Of a stretch of 64,000 nucleotides of DNA, positions 12,766-25,359 are shown piece by piece. Source of the stretch: Vitellaria paradoxa (Eukaryota > Streptophyta > Magnoliopsida > Ericales > Sapotaceae); NCBI GenBank assembly GCA_019916065.1, contig CM034233.1:7260516-7324515 (forward strand), given 5' to 3'. The notes beneath the pieces are model-generated. The model worked only from the letters and a program-made list of their open reading frames with translations, had not been told where the DNA came from and did no database searches. The position numbers and the translations under genes were made by a program. How positions within the stretch are numbered: the first letter of the stretch is position 1; each line of letters begins with the position of its first letter.

Positions 12766-14646
12766 TCAGTTTCCAGAGTCTCGGCCCTTGTTCAGGTCTC
12801 TGGCTCTCTTCCATACCTCGACATTTCTCAGCCTGGCATACATTTTCCTGATTTTGTTGAGTTTCTGCGACTGTTGAGCAATCAAGCTGGCTGTTGAGGA
12901 GCTTTCCCCCAACACTATCTCATATCCATCCTTGAAAGTATCCATTCCTTCGGTTAAAAGTTGCCAGAACAAGCCACCAGCGGCAGCTCCTCCACCTCTG
13001 GCTGACGAATAGATTGCTGAGTAAACCGTATTGAACAACAGGTCCCTCTTGTTCGCATCAAAGCCTGGATCTTTCGAGGATTTTCCAAACTCTGCAAACA
13101 GAAGTGGCTTTCTGAGGATGTTTTGTGCATCTTGAATGTGAGTGTTGGCCCAGTTGGTCAGAAATGAGAGTTGGTTCTCGTCGCTTGAACCTGCTAACCT
13201 GATCATCGAGGATTGAAATTTAGTTTCAGAAATCTAGAGTGCCATTTAGTATACTTGTTTTGAGACTATTTTTTATTTTGTAATTTTGAAAATAAGAAAA
13301 ATAACTAAAAACGCTTTTAGTTGCTTGTGTTTTTAAAATTTGTTTTAAAAAACAAAAAAAATGAGTTTATACATGAAATGCAAAATGGCAAAAAGATATT
13401 TTAAGTATTTTTAACCTAAAATAAGGAAAATATCAAAATATCAAAAACAGAAAATGTTAAATCAAATGCGTTTTCTATTTCTCTTATTTTGAGATTTTCA
13501 AAACATAAAACGTATCAAATCGAACATAGAAAACAAAAACTGAAAACGAAAAATAGAAATACAAATCAAATGGCCCCTAAATAATTTTTCAACCCATTTC
13601 ACCAAATGAAGGATATTTTGTTTCATCCTACACTTACCATACATCAGGATACGAGTGAACGGTAGCAAAATTAATTCCAGGTATCTGATTATTTGCAATA
13701 AAATCCGTTCCCACTTGAAAATTGGGATTGTATTGCTGTTTCTGAGGCTCTGATTGTCCATAAAATCCTTCCAGACCAGCTTCCAGCAAGTGGTTGCCGT
13801 CTATAGATTTCACGTGAGCAGCCATTTCTGTTATCCAACCCTGTCACACAAAGTGCAGTAAAAAGTATCAAAAACCACCTTTCTTTTTCTTCTCTTCTTC
13901 TTCTTCTTCTCAGTTGAGCCCACGGAGAAGTTTCTTAGTGCTAATAATTTTAAGGGAAGTGCTGGATTTATATTAGTGTTTCCAAGTTTACACATACAAG
14001 AAGAATAGAGAAATGGATATAGATTTAACAGAGTGGAATTAGCAGGGCAAATGTTTCTCAAAACCTGGATGGTCCTTCCAGAGGGATCAGAGGTGCACCT
14101 AGGCTCATTCATAAGCTCCCAAGCCATTATCGTTGGGTCATCCTTGTACATAACTCCAGTTATGCTGTTTCTTCTTGTAAGAACAGTCTATATATCCACA
14201 AGCAACATGACAAATGTAAATAAATTGCCACCACTTCAATATATAAATATATCTTCAGAATGGTAGCAATCATTTTGAAAAGCGGGAAATTAACTAAAAA
14301 TAACCATAAATTAAAAGCAGAACTAACCAAATAACAAAAAACCCAGAAAAGCAAACAGTACCCCAAAAAAAAAAAAAAAAAAAAGGAAAGACCCACCCTG
14401 ATATGGTTTTTGTAATAACCCTTCACCACAGAGTTGGTGAAGAAATCATCCTCAGACGCCACGTTCTGCCCCTGACTTCTAGCCCAGTCCACATACTGCT
14501 TCTTCCCTCCAAAGTTCTCATAGTTATTTGCCAAGCTCAAGATCAGCTTAATCCCATATCTTCTAGCTTCAGATATAACAAAATCCAACCCCTTTGAAGG
14601 GAAAAAGGGAATAAAAAAATGAAAACCCCATTTTGAAAACAAACAA

Positions 14647-14705
<59 letters not shown>

Positions 14706-15059
14706 CAAAAGCAGATGAACCAAAAGAACCTGAAAAGTCTGCTCATTGTAGGAGCCAGGGGAGGACTGGAGGGGCCTGTAACCTCCATCACTGAAAGCCC
14801 AAGTTCTTGCCAAGGTGAGGCCATGGGTTGTAGCTTCTTGGAAGGCAGAGGAGACTTTGTTTCTCTGAGATGGATCAGTGGCCACATACATTAGCCAATA
14901 AGCATTGAACCCATTTGCATAGAAGGGGCTACCATTCAACATGAAGTGCACTCCGTTGGTTCTGATGAAGCCACCTCCATCCCTTCCTTCTACTCTGACT
15001 ACTATCCCCTGTTCTTGGATCAGTAACACAACCAAGAAAACCAGGCTCCAATGCTTCAT
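12766..15059 (-). CDS. Mannan endo-1,4-beta-mannosidase (GH5), secreted
   Basis: It cleaves beta-1,4-mannan in cell walls and seed reserves. Five exons on the minus strand (15059-14730, 14591-14397, 14187-14065, 13840-13638 and 13198-12766) give 427 aa, the usual length for plant MAN proteins. An N-terminal hydrophobic segment ([11 protein letters not shown]) is a signal peptide. The mature part begins around [20 protein letters not shown]. The acid/base Glu lies in [10 protein letters not shown] (exon 3), the nucleophile Glu in [11 protein letters not shown] (exon 5), and HSYPDVW spans the exon 4/5 junction. ATG at 15059 is chosen because it starts directly at the signal peptide. An upstream in-frame ATG would translate a CT/GA repeat. 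Which MAN paralogue it is cannot be told. Intron 1 has a long TA microsatellite and intron 4 a MITE. Confidence 0.94.
13238..13578 (-). mobile_element. MITE in intron 4 of the mannanase gene
   Basis: The ends are GTGCCATTTAGTATAC and AAATCAAATGGCCCC. Read on the minus strand the interior matches the element at 42458-42792 (shared TTGCCATTTT, CATTTCATG and AAACTCATTTT words in the same order). This is a small noncoding element family seen in introns of two genes. Confidence 0.6.
14651..14702. repeat. TA dinucleotide microsatellite
   Basis: About 26 uninterrupted TA units lie in intron 1 of the mannanase gene, 28 bases from the 5' splice site. It is the longest TA run in the window. Confidence 0.95.
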
Positions 15060-15103
15060 CTCTCTCTCTCTCTCTCTCCCCCCCCCCCCTCTCTCTCTCT
15101 TTC
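15060..15103. repeat. CT/C-run simple repeat in mannanase 5' leader
   Basis: Two CT blocks separated by a run of C lie immediately upstream of the mannanase ATG (GA-rich on the sense strand). GA-rich leaders are common in plant genes. Confidence 0.85.
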
Positions 15104-15109
15104 TCAAAC

Positions 15110-18100
15110 GTCTTTAAATTCAAGGAAGTAATGAGTATAGATGAAAGCACCTATAACCAAATAACCTAAATGAAGTGTGGTGAAATCTAGTAAATGTGCC
15201 AACTTCAGAGTGTTATGGTAAAATCTATTAAATGTAGACCGGGGCAGCCGTTTAAGTTTTGAAAATATCTTCATAAATTTTAAGATTTTTCACATGATAT
15301 AATGTTTGTCCCCTAAAATTTATAAAATTTTATTTTACTTTTGACTTAATACAAAATTTTTTATATTAATCCCTTTTACTCAAAATTCTGGATTTACCGC
15401 TGATTAAATGTATCATTTTTACAGCAGTGTTAATGTTTAGTTATCTACAAAATTCGTTTTGATTTGTTTATTTACTTTCTGTCAGTGGAACAATGATAAA
15501 AAGTAATGGATGTAACAAAAATATAATAGAAAAAAAATATAACGAAAATGAAGAGATCTGAAATTATTACCCAATGATAATAATCAATTTTTTTAAAATT
15601 AGGAGCACTAGAATTATTGATATATCTTCATAATCCTTTTTTTTTTCCTCAGATGTTTTAAAATTAAAAATTATTTATTAGCACTGAACCCCCTCCCAAA
15701 AAAAAAATCAAATCAAATCAAATGATGGTTATTAAAGTCTTTTGAAATCACTCAAATCATGCTTGTAGTTGTCCATAGCACCATTGTATGAAAACTTGTA
15801 CAATGTGATTCTCCTTATACGTTACCCTCCATTAAGGCAACCATTGCGCCAGTAATTCTTCAGTTGTAATTGAAATAATAATAATAATAATAATAATACA
15901 CACACACTATCGCTGTGTTTCATTTAATTTTTTTTCTTACTTGTTACTAAAACTTAGAAAAAGTTGAAAATTAAACCAAAAATTAATTTTATTTGCGTTA
16001 CATCCAAACTAATTTTAATAACCCCAACCATCTAATTTCCACTGATTTTTTGTAAAGTAATATATGTTAGGATAGTGATATACAATTAAAAAAAAAATAT
16101 TACAACTATTACTAAAATGACGCGACGAACTTTTTTTTTTAATAAAAAGTATATAAAATTTTAACTTATTTAATGTCACGTTACTTTAATAGGATTTTTT
16201 TTTTTTTTTTTTTACCGTAGCATTTCTGTCGCCGTAAAAAAATTTTCCAATTAGGTTAAATTTTGCTAGTAAGGTTTCTCAATGTCAAAATCACTTTGAT
16301 TACCTTTCGTTGGCTTCCCACTTTCACTTTTGAGTGCGCAAAGGCAAAGTCGCTTGACCAAAACATCAAACCAAATTCCTTGCGCACATCACGGCGGCAA
16401 TTCGGAGACAAAAAGGCATTTTAACGGGGTGAAGATGATAACCTAGAGCACTGCCCTGTGTTAAACGATGAAGGTGCAATACGTGGCATGGTGTTATCAG
16501 AAATTTGTAAAATCGAGACAGCTCTGATTTAGAGTAAGCGAAATAAAGGTCTTCTGAGGTTAAAATTATGCCAATTACGTGGTTTGCAATTAAGAATATA
16601 TTTATGCTTTTAAATAAAATAATATAAATATATTTTAATTGCTGGATTCAGTCTTAAATTAATGTTACGAATAAAAATGAGATAGTTTGTGGGTTAGTAA
16701 TTAGTGTAGTGAGATAAAAAGTAAATAATTTTTAAAATTTTTCATAATTTTTAATAAATTAAATGCACTTAAAATTGAATTAACATAGATAATAAAGCTA
16801 TCTTAATCTCCCCTTTTCATTACTACGGTAGTATTATCCCATACACTATCCCGAATATTTTTTATAAAATAATTTCACCTTCGGAATCACTTTTCTTTGG
16901 GGTTTCCACGGAGACAAAAAGCAACAAAGGATTGAAATGCTCAAAGCAAAACCAATAAGGAAGAAGAGAATAAAGAGAAAATTAGCCTCAAAACACATCA
17001 CTTTATCATTTTCTTGAGCTTTTAATGAATCTTAATATTTTTACCTCTTCCTTTCTATTCCATTTTGGCCCCACGTGGACTTGCAACTTAATACTTTCAC
17101 ATGGGACACGGTCCGTCTTAAATCTCCATCGCTGCATAATTTGCGTTAATTACCGACATGTCTTCCGCGGGAGAATTAAGGGGAAAACGGACCCCTTATC
17201 CAATATAAATAATTAATTTTATTGTTGTATTTATTTATGAATTTAATCTTAATTATTTAAATATAACTTTATTAATTTGGATAAAAATTTAATCATTAAT
17301 TTGAGTAATTTAATATGACGAATTTACGATACTTGAAATCATAAAAAAAAAAGAAAACAGTTGTTTTAGAGAGTAATCGTTAGGAATTAAAAGATAATTT
17401 TCATATATTATTATATAAATTAATTTTTTATCATTTATATTTTGTTATCAAATTTATTAATTTAAAATCTCTAATAATCCAAAAGGAGCTTAAGATTATT
17501 AATAAAGCTAAAAGGAGAGAATATTGGAATTGAGGTTTCATTTCGCCCAAAATGAAAAACCTTATAATAGTTTATAGAGCTCAAAGATTAAAGGAGAACT
17601 TGTTTCATGCGGTGTTGGAACACATGGGATAAAATAAAAATAAAAATTGAGGACTCTATGTCCTCTCTGCTAAAACATCAGCGTTTATTCAAAAATTTTG
17701 ATTATGAATGCGTTTAGTTTGGTAAAAAATTTTAAAAACTTTTAAAAATTATTTACTTTTTATTTTACTGTACAAATTATGAACTTACAAATTATTTTAT
17801 TTTAACTTAATTTGTCTTGTCGCTTGGGCAAAAAATTGGACGGACTATCTTTGGCCACGTGTGCGGGGGATCATGACTCATTCACGCCCACTCAAATTAA
17901 CTTTTCCAACGGACGGAGCATGCTTTTGTTTGTCGGCATCTTTGGACGGGATTTCATTACTTTGTTTAGTTAATTAATTCCTCCGAAATTATAGGTCCAA
18001 ATTTAAATCACATCCATTATTATCTATCACCTTTGGTGTGAAATTATTCTGAAAATTGCACAGCAACATTGGTAAACTGAAAAGGGACCCTTCACCGACT

Positions 18101-18720
18101 GTTCTTGGATCGAAAAGGATCGCGGGTGTCACATGAAGCTGCTGCTTTCATATGGGAAAGGGTGCATTTAACTTTGAAAGAGGTCCTTATCAATGCCTGA
18201 TCCCATCATCTACGTCTCAGGGGTATGGCCGCGTGACGGTGTCTTCTGCAACCGCAATTGCACGCCAATCGCAAGGACCCATCTTTACTATTGAGACATG
18301 TTTCCCTTCATGAGTGGGGCCCAGCCCATAAGGCCCGCCAGGTTGGCATTAGCACTACTAATACACATGTTGGGTCAGAGTACAGGGCTTAGAAACATAT
18401 GCAGACGCCAGTCGAAACAAAGACAAAGGAGTGCTTTTGAATTGAGAGTCTTCAGTCGGGTGTGAAATTGGGCTTGGTAATGATCTAAATGCTAAATTAT
18501 AGGGCAGGCCCGATCTCACCTGACCCGGCCCATCCCAGATTCCCAGGCCATCAAGGTGGGGTTTGGGAGGTTGACTTTTTACAAAAATTGGCGTAAAAAT
18601 AGTACAGAATGAAATTTAATTAGGAATAATTAAAAAAATTAGAATTTTTTTTTTGGCGTTTTTTTTTGGCCTGCCCCAAATATATATTTCATCATTTTTC
18701 CCCCAAAAATCTTTGATTTT
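15110..18720. other. Intergenic DNA, no gene
   Basis: No coding frame holds up. There is an AAT trinucleotide run at 15876-15898 followed by a CA run. GC-richer islands at 16310-16550, 16880-17190, 17820-18000 and 18050-18560 contain CACGTG (G-box) at about 17073 and GGCCCA-type words near 18320 and 18530, but no gene is attached to them. AT-rich patches at 17700-17820 resemble MITE-end words. Confidence 0.6.
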
Positions 18721-18728
18721 ATTAAGCC

Positions 18729-19735
18729 AACTAACGCGGAGGCTGTGAAGAGGACCATCTACACAACAAGCAACACCTGCGGGAGTATGACGAGAGTGTG
18801 TGGACGGATGTGGATTGCAGCAGGGCTCAGATGATGACGGGCGGGTCAGTAGTTCCTCTGTCAATTTTGGCTACCATTTTTGAATTTTTATTCTCAAGAA
18901 AAATGGTGTGCGAGTGTTTTCTGACTAGGTTAATAAAAGGTAGCAGATTAGCTGTATGAAAAAATGTCAACGTAATCTGCTTTGTTTTGCACTCTGTCAC
19001 GCTGTAAAAATGGAACTTTAGGTTTCGTTTGGGAATTGGTAACTGGTCGGTCAGTTAGTTTTTTAAAATTTTTTTAAATAATTAAATTTAAATTTTAAGG
19101 AGTAAAAATGTTAAATTAATAAAAAAATTAAAAAATTAACTATAAAAAAATTAATTTTTTTCTCTTTTCAAATATAATAATTAAAAACAGAAGAGTTACC
19201 TTTAGTAATTAATTAAAAAAAATAATTTTTTTACTTCCAAACCAAGTCTAAAATGAGCTTATATCTGAAACCAGGGAACCCAAATTCCAATCACCATTTT
19301 TAGGTTAAAGTTGACATCTTGAGTGAGCTCAATTGGATGAACTAGTGGTTAAGTCTCTACGACACTTTGAGATATACCGCAGAAGCAAAACTGCCCATGA
19401 ACCTGGGTTGTTCTTTATTTGAACTTGAACTTGACAGTCTTGACTCATTAGGTGTTTGAGTTTATTGGGAAAAATGAGCGAGGGGCCATCAGTTTGTGAC
19501 CATAATTAAATGCTCTTACTTCCATCAGTTCCATCCAATTTCATTGCCATGCGGATGTATATTGTGGAAAAAACAGAGGCTGAGAAGGCTGCGTGGAAAT
19601 TTGCAGAAGAGAATAGTACCTGTTTGAATGTCCACAAGCCAAGGGAAGATACGTATGCTTGTCTTATTGTTTCGCCACATTTGATATTGCAAAATCACCA
19701 AGCAGGAAATACCCGGATTACAATATACCAACCAA
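18729..19735 (+). pseudogene. Broken tandem copy of the DFR-like reductase gene
   Basis: Two pieces match the intact gene at 20459-23529. 18729-18846 corresponds to exon 3: AVKRTIYTTS is readable, and then, with frame changes, a YDESVWTDVD-like stretch and the CAGATG end. 19554-19735 corresponds to exon 4 (MYIVEKTEAEKAAWKFAEEN) joined directly to the second half of exon 5 (GRYVCLSYCFATFDIAKS, ending at the same CCAA|GT donor). The end of exon 4, intron 4 and the start of exon 5 are deleted, apparently at a shared CCAC. Exons 1, 2 and 6 are absent, and the exon 4 acceptor is GCGG instead of CAG. It cannot make an enzyme. Confidence 0.85.
19019..19250. mobile_element. Short MITE inside the reductase pseudogene
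   Basis: The ends GGTTTCGTTTGGGAA and TTCCAAACCAAGTC are imperfect inverted repeats around an AT-rich core of about 230 bp. It lies between the exon 3 and exon 4 remnants, so in former intron sequence. Confidence 0.45.
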
Positions 19736-19745
19736 GTATGTAAAA

Positions 19746-20458
19746 TTAAAGATTATTGTTATATTATTAGAATCTATTAAAATTATGTGGTATGCTTGTG
19801 GGTTCATAAGTTGATAAAACTGCCCGTTAATTCCAACGACTAGATACTAAGCAAGGGAGAAGAGGACCTTTTCGTCTTTCTTAGTGGCTTGACTTTTTCA
19901 ATTTTAAAATTAAAATTCACACCTCAGGATTGTGTCATTGTGTGCTTTGTAAGAAATTAGCACTTCTCTAATAATAATCACAGTTTGTTTATCAATGTTT
20001 TGAAAATAAATAAGGAAATGCGTGTATATATATATTAGAGTCACCTTCAGTACAAGGGAGCAGGTAGCAAGGTGGTCCATTGTCACAATCTTGACTAGTT
20101 AATTTTTGTAGTTGAATGTGGTGCACTGTATAAATAAAGGTCACCTATTGATTTTCAAACCCAGCAGCAAATTGGAGCTGATCTTGCTCCTAATGCCATA
20201 AAGTCCATTTGTGGGAAAATTATTCGATATTGATTTTGTCCTTGTCTCATTGGACCATGTAACAAATAAAAAATTTAAAAATTTTGAGGTTGAAATATCT
20301 AGGCCAGTTGCCGTGTAGTCTTTTGTTTCGGCAAAGATATTCCCCATATATGATTCCTCGCAACTGAGATCTATTTGATTCTGAAGTAATCACCTTAATT
20401 TTCACTCCGTGGTTCTTAATAGAGGAGGATTCCAAAGTCATCAAGATCACAAAAAAGC
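19746..20458. promoter_or_regulatory. Upstream region of the DFR-like gene
   Basis: There is no coding frame. The sequence at 20127-20140 (CTGTATAAATAAAG) contains a TATA box about 320 bases before the ATG and is the best core-promoter candidate. Regulation beyond that is not visible. Confidence 0.4.
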
Positions 20459-23400
20459 ATGGAAGGAGAGCATGGTGGTGGGGCCACGGTGTGTGTGACA
20501 GGGGGATCCGGGTTCATCGGCTCTTGGCTTGTCATGAGGCTTCTTGAAAGAGGCTATTATGTTCAAGCCACAGTTCGAGATCCTGGTTAGCTTTTCTTAA
20601 TCCTCTCCTTCCGTCTCTGTTATCTCCTTTCACTTCTTCCAGAAAGGTATATCTGTTGGAACAGATGTTTAATTTTAAGGTTTTGCAATGGTCAACAAAC
20701 TTAACATGGTATTATGGTACTAATTGTTCTGTTTAATCTAGTTTTGTGTGTGTGTGTGTGATCCACTTGCATGACAGAAATTGCAGCTGAAACGAGGATT
20801 AAGAGAATTTGATTTAAACTTATTCCCCAATAGTTTTTTTTTTTTGGGGGGGGGGGGATAATAGGTAACTTAACAATACCCATGTGACATAAAAGCATAT
20901 GGTTGCAGGTGACGTGAAGAGGGTGAAGCATCTTCTGGACTTGCCCAAGGCTGGCACGCACCTAAGCTTGTGGAAGGCAAATCTGACAGAGGAGGGAAGC
21001 TTTGACGATGCCATTCAAGGATGTACCGGGGTATTCCACGTTGCCACCCCAATGGATTTTTCCGGCAACAATCCTGAGGTATGAACTATATAGATTTTCC
21101 GAAGACATTAAATTTATGATTGATAATTTTTTTTTATATCATAAAATTTTATTAAAAAATACAATTAAAATTATGAAGTTGGTGAGTATATTGTTTAGAA
21201 CATTAAGTTCACAACTCTGACATGTAATTTTGATTATTTTTTCTGAATTGGTTTTGTTATAGTATGATATTGCCATTTATGATTTCACATAGGCAATTAA
21301 CACTTGCAAACAAGGTGGATAAATAGAATTATTAGAATCCGGCCGAACTGGCCGGTTGCATTGAAAATTGAAAAATTTAACGGTTTTGCTATGAGACTAG
21401 ATCAACTATTTTCCGTTGTTTATTGTTTATAAAAATGTAAAATATGTTGCAATTAATAATATAAATGAATAAACACATATATATAATTTATATGAGCTGG
21501 AATTGATTAAAGGAAAATGATATTCTTGCAAAAAGAATATGACAAGAAAATCCTCCCGATGACTTTTTGTTTGGAAATAATAAGTCTCATTCTGATCCAC
21601 GTAATTCTGCTTGTGATCAGGATGACGTTGTCAAACCAACAGTGACTGGAGTTTTGAGCATCATGAGATCTTGTTGCAAGGCCAAGACTGTGAAGAGGAT
21701 TATCTACACCTCAACCACAGGGACTGTTGGTGTCCAACAGCATCCCCCATCCGAATATAATGAAAGCTGTTGGACAGATGTAGACTTCTGCCGGACTCAA
21801 AAGATGCTTGGATGGGTGAGTCATTAATCTCCCTCAAATGTTTCATCATCAACTTCACTGATTGATATTATGAAATATGAAGTTTGGATATTTGGCAAGA
21901 AGTCATAAAAATTTAAGAATGGCAACGAGGCAGATTTTAATTTAACCCTATCCCAACTACCAAAGAGAAAAGGGGAAAAAAAAAAAAAAAACCAATCCCA
22001 ACTCTATTAGAGAGAATCCGTCATAGAACGTGTTTGAACTCCCTCATTCCATAGCCTTCCCATTAAACTAATCAGTGGTTTTGGTTGTTGAATCCACTAT
22101 GATTTCAAAGATTTAGAAAATAATAATAATTTTCTTAAAAAAATCAAAATAATACAATAATATTAATATAAAACAAGATATAAATTGTGCTACTAGTATT
22201 TCTACGCTATTGTTTATTAATAGGTACTATTAATGTACTAGTAAGGTGCGTTTGAAGTGGCAAAAAGCTAGTAAAAATTGATAAAAGTTATTTTTTTGGT
22301 AATTTGTCTAATAAGACAAAAATTTAAAAATTTTTGGAGCTTTTATGATGTTTTTTGGTAAAATTTAGAGCTCCTAATGGAGATTTTTGATGTTATAACA
22401 TAAAAGAGAGATTTAAGATATTTTATTATGCAATTGGCCTGGATTTAGGTTGGAATAACCAAAAGCCTAGCATGTCTCATACCCACTTTGATTTTTACTA
22501 TTCTAATCTCATCTCCTTCCTATTAAGGGCGGGTGTAAAGCGGGTAATCGTGTTTACAATTTGAATTTCCATCTTACATGATAATGCTCGAATAATTTCA
22601 GTATCCAAATTTTGTGGTGCAGATGTATTTTGTGGCAAAAACGACAGCTGAGAAAGCTGCATGGGAATTTGCTAAAGAAAATGGGATCGATCTTATTACG
22701 GTTCATCCTTCTATTGTGATGGGCCCTTTCCTCACACCCTGGCAGCCTCCCAGCATTGAAATTTCAAATGCATTGATCACCAGTGAGTATAATTTTTCTG
22801 GCAAAACATTAAATCGGAATTGTTTCATATTAGGGTGTTTTAGCAGATTCTTTTTTCGAATCAAGTCTGTCACACAAATAACTGGCTTTGGCCTAATAAT
22901 TTTAAATAATTACCCACTAAAAGGAAGTTCTATTAAAAAAGAAAAAATCATTGTCGCATCGTTTTGTATACTTTTTCTGGTTAAATAAAAAAATCCGATA
23001 GGAGCAGCATTTTGATCAAAGTAATTGACCAATGATTCATATATACACTAAATGCAGAAAATGAAGCTCTCTACGGAATGATAAGAGGACGTGCTGTGCA
23101 CTTGGAAGACGTGTGCAATGCTCATATTTACTTGTTCGAGCACCCGAAAGCTCAGGGAAGATACATCTGCTCGTCTCACTGTTTTACCATCTTTGATCTT
23201 GCAGAGTCCCTGAGTAGGAAGTACCCAGAGTACAACGTTCCCACCAAGTACGTAATAAAATGTCGGGTGGAAGGGAAGTTCTCTTTTTTTTTTTTTAGGT
23301 TTTCATTCAGTAACTGGTCGGAGCTCTAACATCATAAATTTGGATTCTGCGCAGATTTGAGGGAATTGATGAAACAATGAAAGCTGTCCCTTGCTCATGT

Positions 23401-23529
23401 AAGAAGTTGTTGGAGCTAGGCTTCAGATTTAAGTACAACCCTGATGAGTATGATGTCGGGGATTTGTGTGCTGAAGCCATTGAATGCTTGAAAGAGAAGG
23501 GGTTGTTGCCTCCGCCCGTGCAAGAGTAA
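20459..23529 (+). CDS. Dihydroflavonol 4-reductase-like NAD(P)H reductase
   Basis: It is a cytosolic short-chain reductase of the extended DFR/anthocyanidin-reductase/vestitone-reductase/CCR family. Six exons (20459-20585, 20909-21078, 21621-21815, 22623-22782, 23058-23247 and 23355-23529) give 338 aa, typical for the family. The Rossmann motif [12 protein letters not shown] is followed by ATVRDP, which usually favours NADPH. The catalytic triad is visible as Ser/Thr in IYTSTTGTV and YFVAK (Tyr-x3-Lys), which begins exon 4. GRYICSSH and [11 protein letters not shown] are the family's C-terminal signatures. At the position where true DFR has Asn in its substrate-specificity loop (after GTV) this protein has Gly, so assigning dihydroflavonol as substrate would be unsafe. 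Vestitone reductase-like or another phenolic or ketone substrate is equally possible. A dead tandem copy lies 0.7 kb upstream. Confidence 0.93.
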
Positions 23530-23700
23530 GAGTTTTTGGGCAATTCCAAGGCAAATGCTATTTTATTAGAATTTTCTTATGGAATATAGAAAAGTAATAT
23601 CACTTGTAAAATAAAAAGAATATTTACGTAATTCTCTCTCTCTCTCTGTCTTTTTTTTTTTTTTTTAATGCAGTGGTAAGAGTGACAAATCGCACTCCAA

Positions 23701-24105
23701 GGCTGCGTTTGGTTTCACTATTAGTTTCTAACTTTTTGTTAACTTTTTTTTTTTCGTTTTATATGATTTTTTTCATTAATGTTTATTTTTTTTGAAGGTA
23801 TAATTTTTAAGCGTGTAATCGCATTAGTATAAAAAAAATGAAAATTTTCTGTCCGTTGGGATAACAACTATCCGTTTGGTTAAAGAAGTAATGAAAAAGT
23901 TAATTTTTTTATTTTCTTAATTTTTACCTAAACAAAAGTGATTTTATTTTTATTTTATTTTATTTTTATTTTTTTTACGAATATAATTAATAAGTCTAAA
24001 AGTTACATATTCTAAAAAAAATTAATTTTGATGAAGATAAAGTTATATAAGACGAACAAGAATTTGACTAAAATGCTAAAAAGTAAAACGAAATCAAACG
24101 CAATC
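23701..24105. mobile_element. MITE downstream of the DFR-like gene
   Basis: The ends GGCTGCGTTTGGTTTC and GAAATCAAACGCAATC form an inverted repeat of about 16 bases. The interior is AT-rich and noncoding. No target duplication was recognised. Confidence 0.6.
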
Positions 24106-24458
24106 TAATCTTTGAATTTGCAAATTCATGATGAATTCCGTTCAAATTCTCAAATTGATTCGGTCAAATTCTTGAATTGGAAACGAATTCATTTTCTATT
24201 CACATTTTTTTCAAAGGAATATTATAATGATTAACATGCATTGAATTTTTGTATATAAATTTGGAAGTGATTTATTGATAAATATAATGAGTATGATAAA
24301 AATTATTGTACAAAATTTATGTAAAAAATAAAATACTTGTATCACGTTATACGTGAAAAAATTAAAAGATTAGTTGTATCTTTAATATTGTTTTATGTAA
24401 AATATATTTGTTATATATATATATTAAAATGTAATAAAATAACATCGCCACCACCTAC

Positions 24459-24815
24459 CTCTGGTTGGTCTAGTGGAGTGGGAATCGAGTCCTAAGACTT
24501 GGGTGATATACCCAGGTCGCAGGTTTAATTCTCACCTAGAGCGGTCAAGATTTAAGTGGGGGTCGTGACGGTAGATTGCTATGCTATGGGTGATTTCCTC
24601 ACCTAGAGCGGCTAGGATTTAAGTAGGGGCCGTGACGGTAGATTGCTGTACTATGGGTGATTTCCTCACCTAGAGCGGCCAGGATTTAAGTAGGAGCCGT
24701 GGCGGTAGATTACTGCGTTAGTTCTCTCGTACCGCTGGGTGATTTCCTCACCTAGAGTGGCTAGGATTTAAGTGGGGGCTGTGACGGTAGATTGTTGCGT
24801 TAGTTCTCCTGAGAA
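24459..24815 (+). mobile_element. tRNA-like SINE head followed by four tandem units
   Basis: The head contains TGGTCTAGTGG, an excellent tRNA A box, and GGTTTAATTCTC, a good B box, at tRNA spacing. The body is four direct units beginning CCTAGAG: 24535-24601 (67 bp), 24602-24668 (67 bp), 24669-24750 (82 bp, with a 15-base insertion) and 24751 to about 24815. Each carries CGGTAGATT and most end in GGGTGATTTCCTCA. A tRNA-derived head with an amplified body fits a SINE whose internal segment expanded by slippage or unequal exchange. Confidence 0.65.
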
Positions 24816-25359
24816 TTTGTAACTTAGTGAGTAAGAAAAATTATTAATTAAATAAAGTATTAATTAATCGATAAATTAATAAGTCATTAATTAGTTAATT
24901 ATTAATTTATGAAGGTATCTACATTTAAAAATTATTTTTATTTTTATTTTTATTTTTTTGGCTAGGTTCATGTATTTCTTTAACAATTTAAAGTTCATAA
25001 ATATATTTATTAATTCTAAATATCTTGTATATTGTTCAATATATTACATTATTTTATTTTATTCATATTTAATCAATTAATTTTAAGAAGAAATAAACAA
25101 CATTTTATTCATATTTTAAGAAAGCATAATAATTTGATTATATGCATTAATGTATGGAAAAATTATTAATTTGTGTTATAGATGGGCCTTCAAAGATTTT
25201 TTTTAATAATGTATTATTTTAAAATTTAGCGAATTATTAATTTGGCATGTTGACCCCTTAGTTGGAATTGACAAAAATATTAATTAAAAAATTATTAATT
25301 AATCGGGTATAATTTCAGTGCATGGATAGTCGCAAACCCGCATATTGCTCGTCACAGAA

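Noticed and set aside
14160..15107. 315-codon continuous frame over the mannanase start
   Set aside because: It reads through two introns, including the TA microsatellite, and starts in a GA repeat. The spliced model closes perfectly instead.
17025..17216. 63-codon frame near a G-box
   Set aside because: The composition is not protein-like and there is no supporting splice or homology signal.
19320..19470. Possible second SINE head (GAGCTCAATTGGATGAACTAGTGGTTAAG)
   Set aside because: The A-box-like words are there, but no B box lies at the right spacing. It was left out as too weak.
24535..24815. Possible CRISPR-like regularly spaced repeats
   Set aside because: The units are directly contiguous with no spacers, diverge in length and sit in plant nuclear DNA next to a SINE head. 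They form a tandem array.
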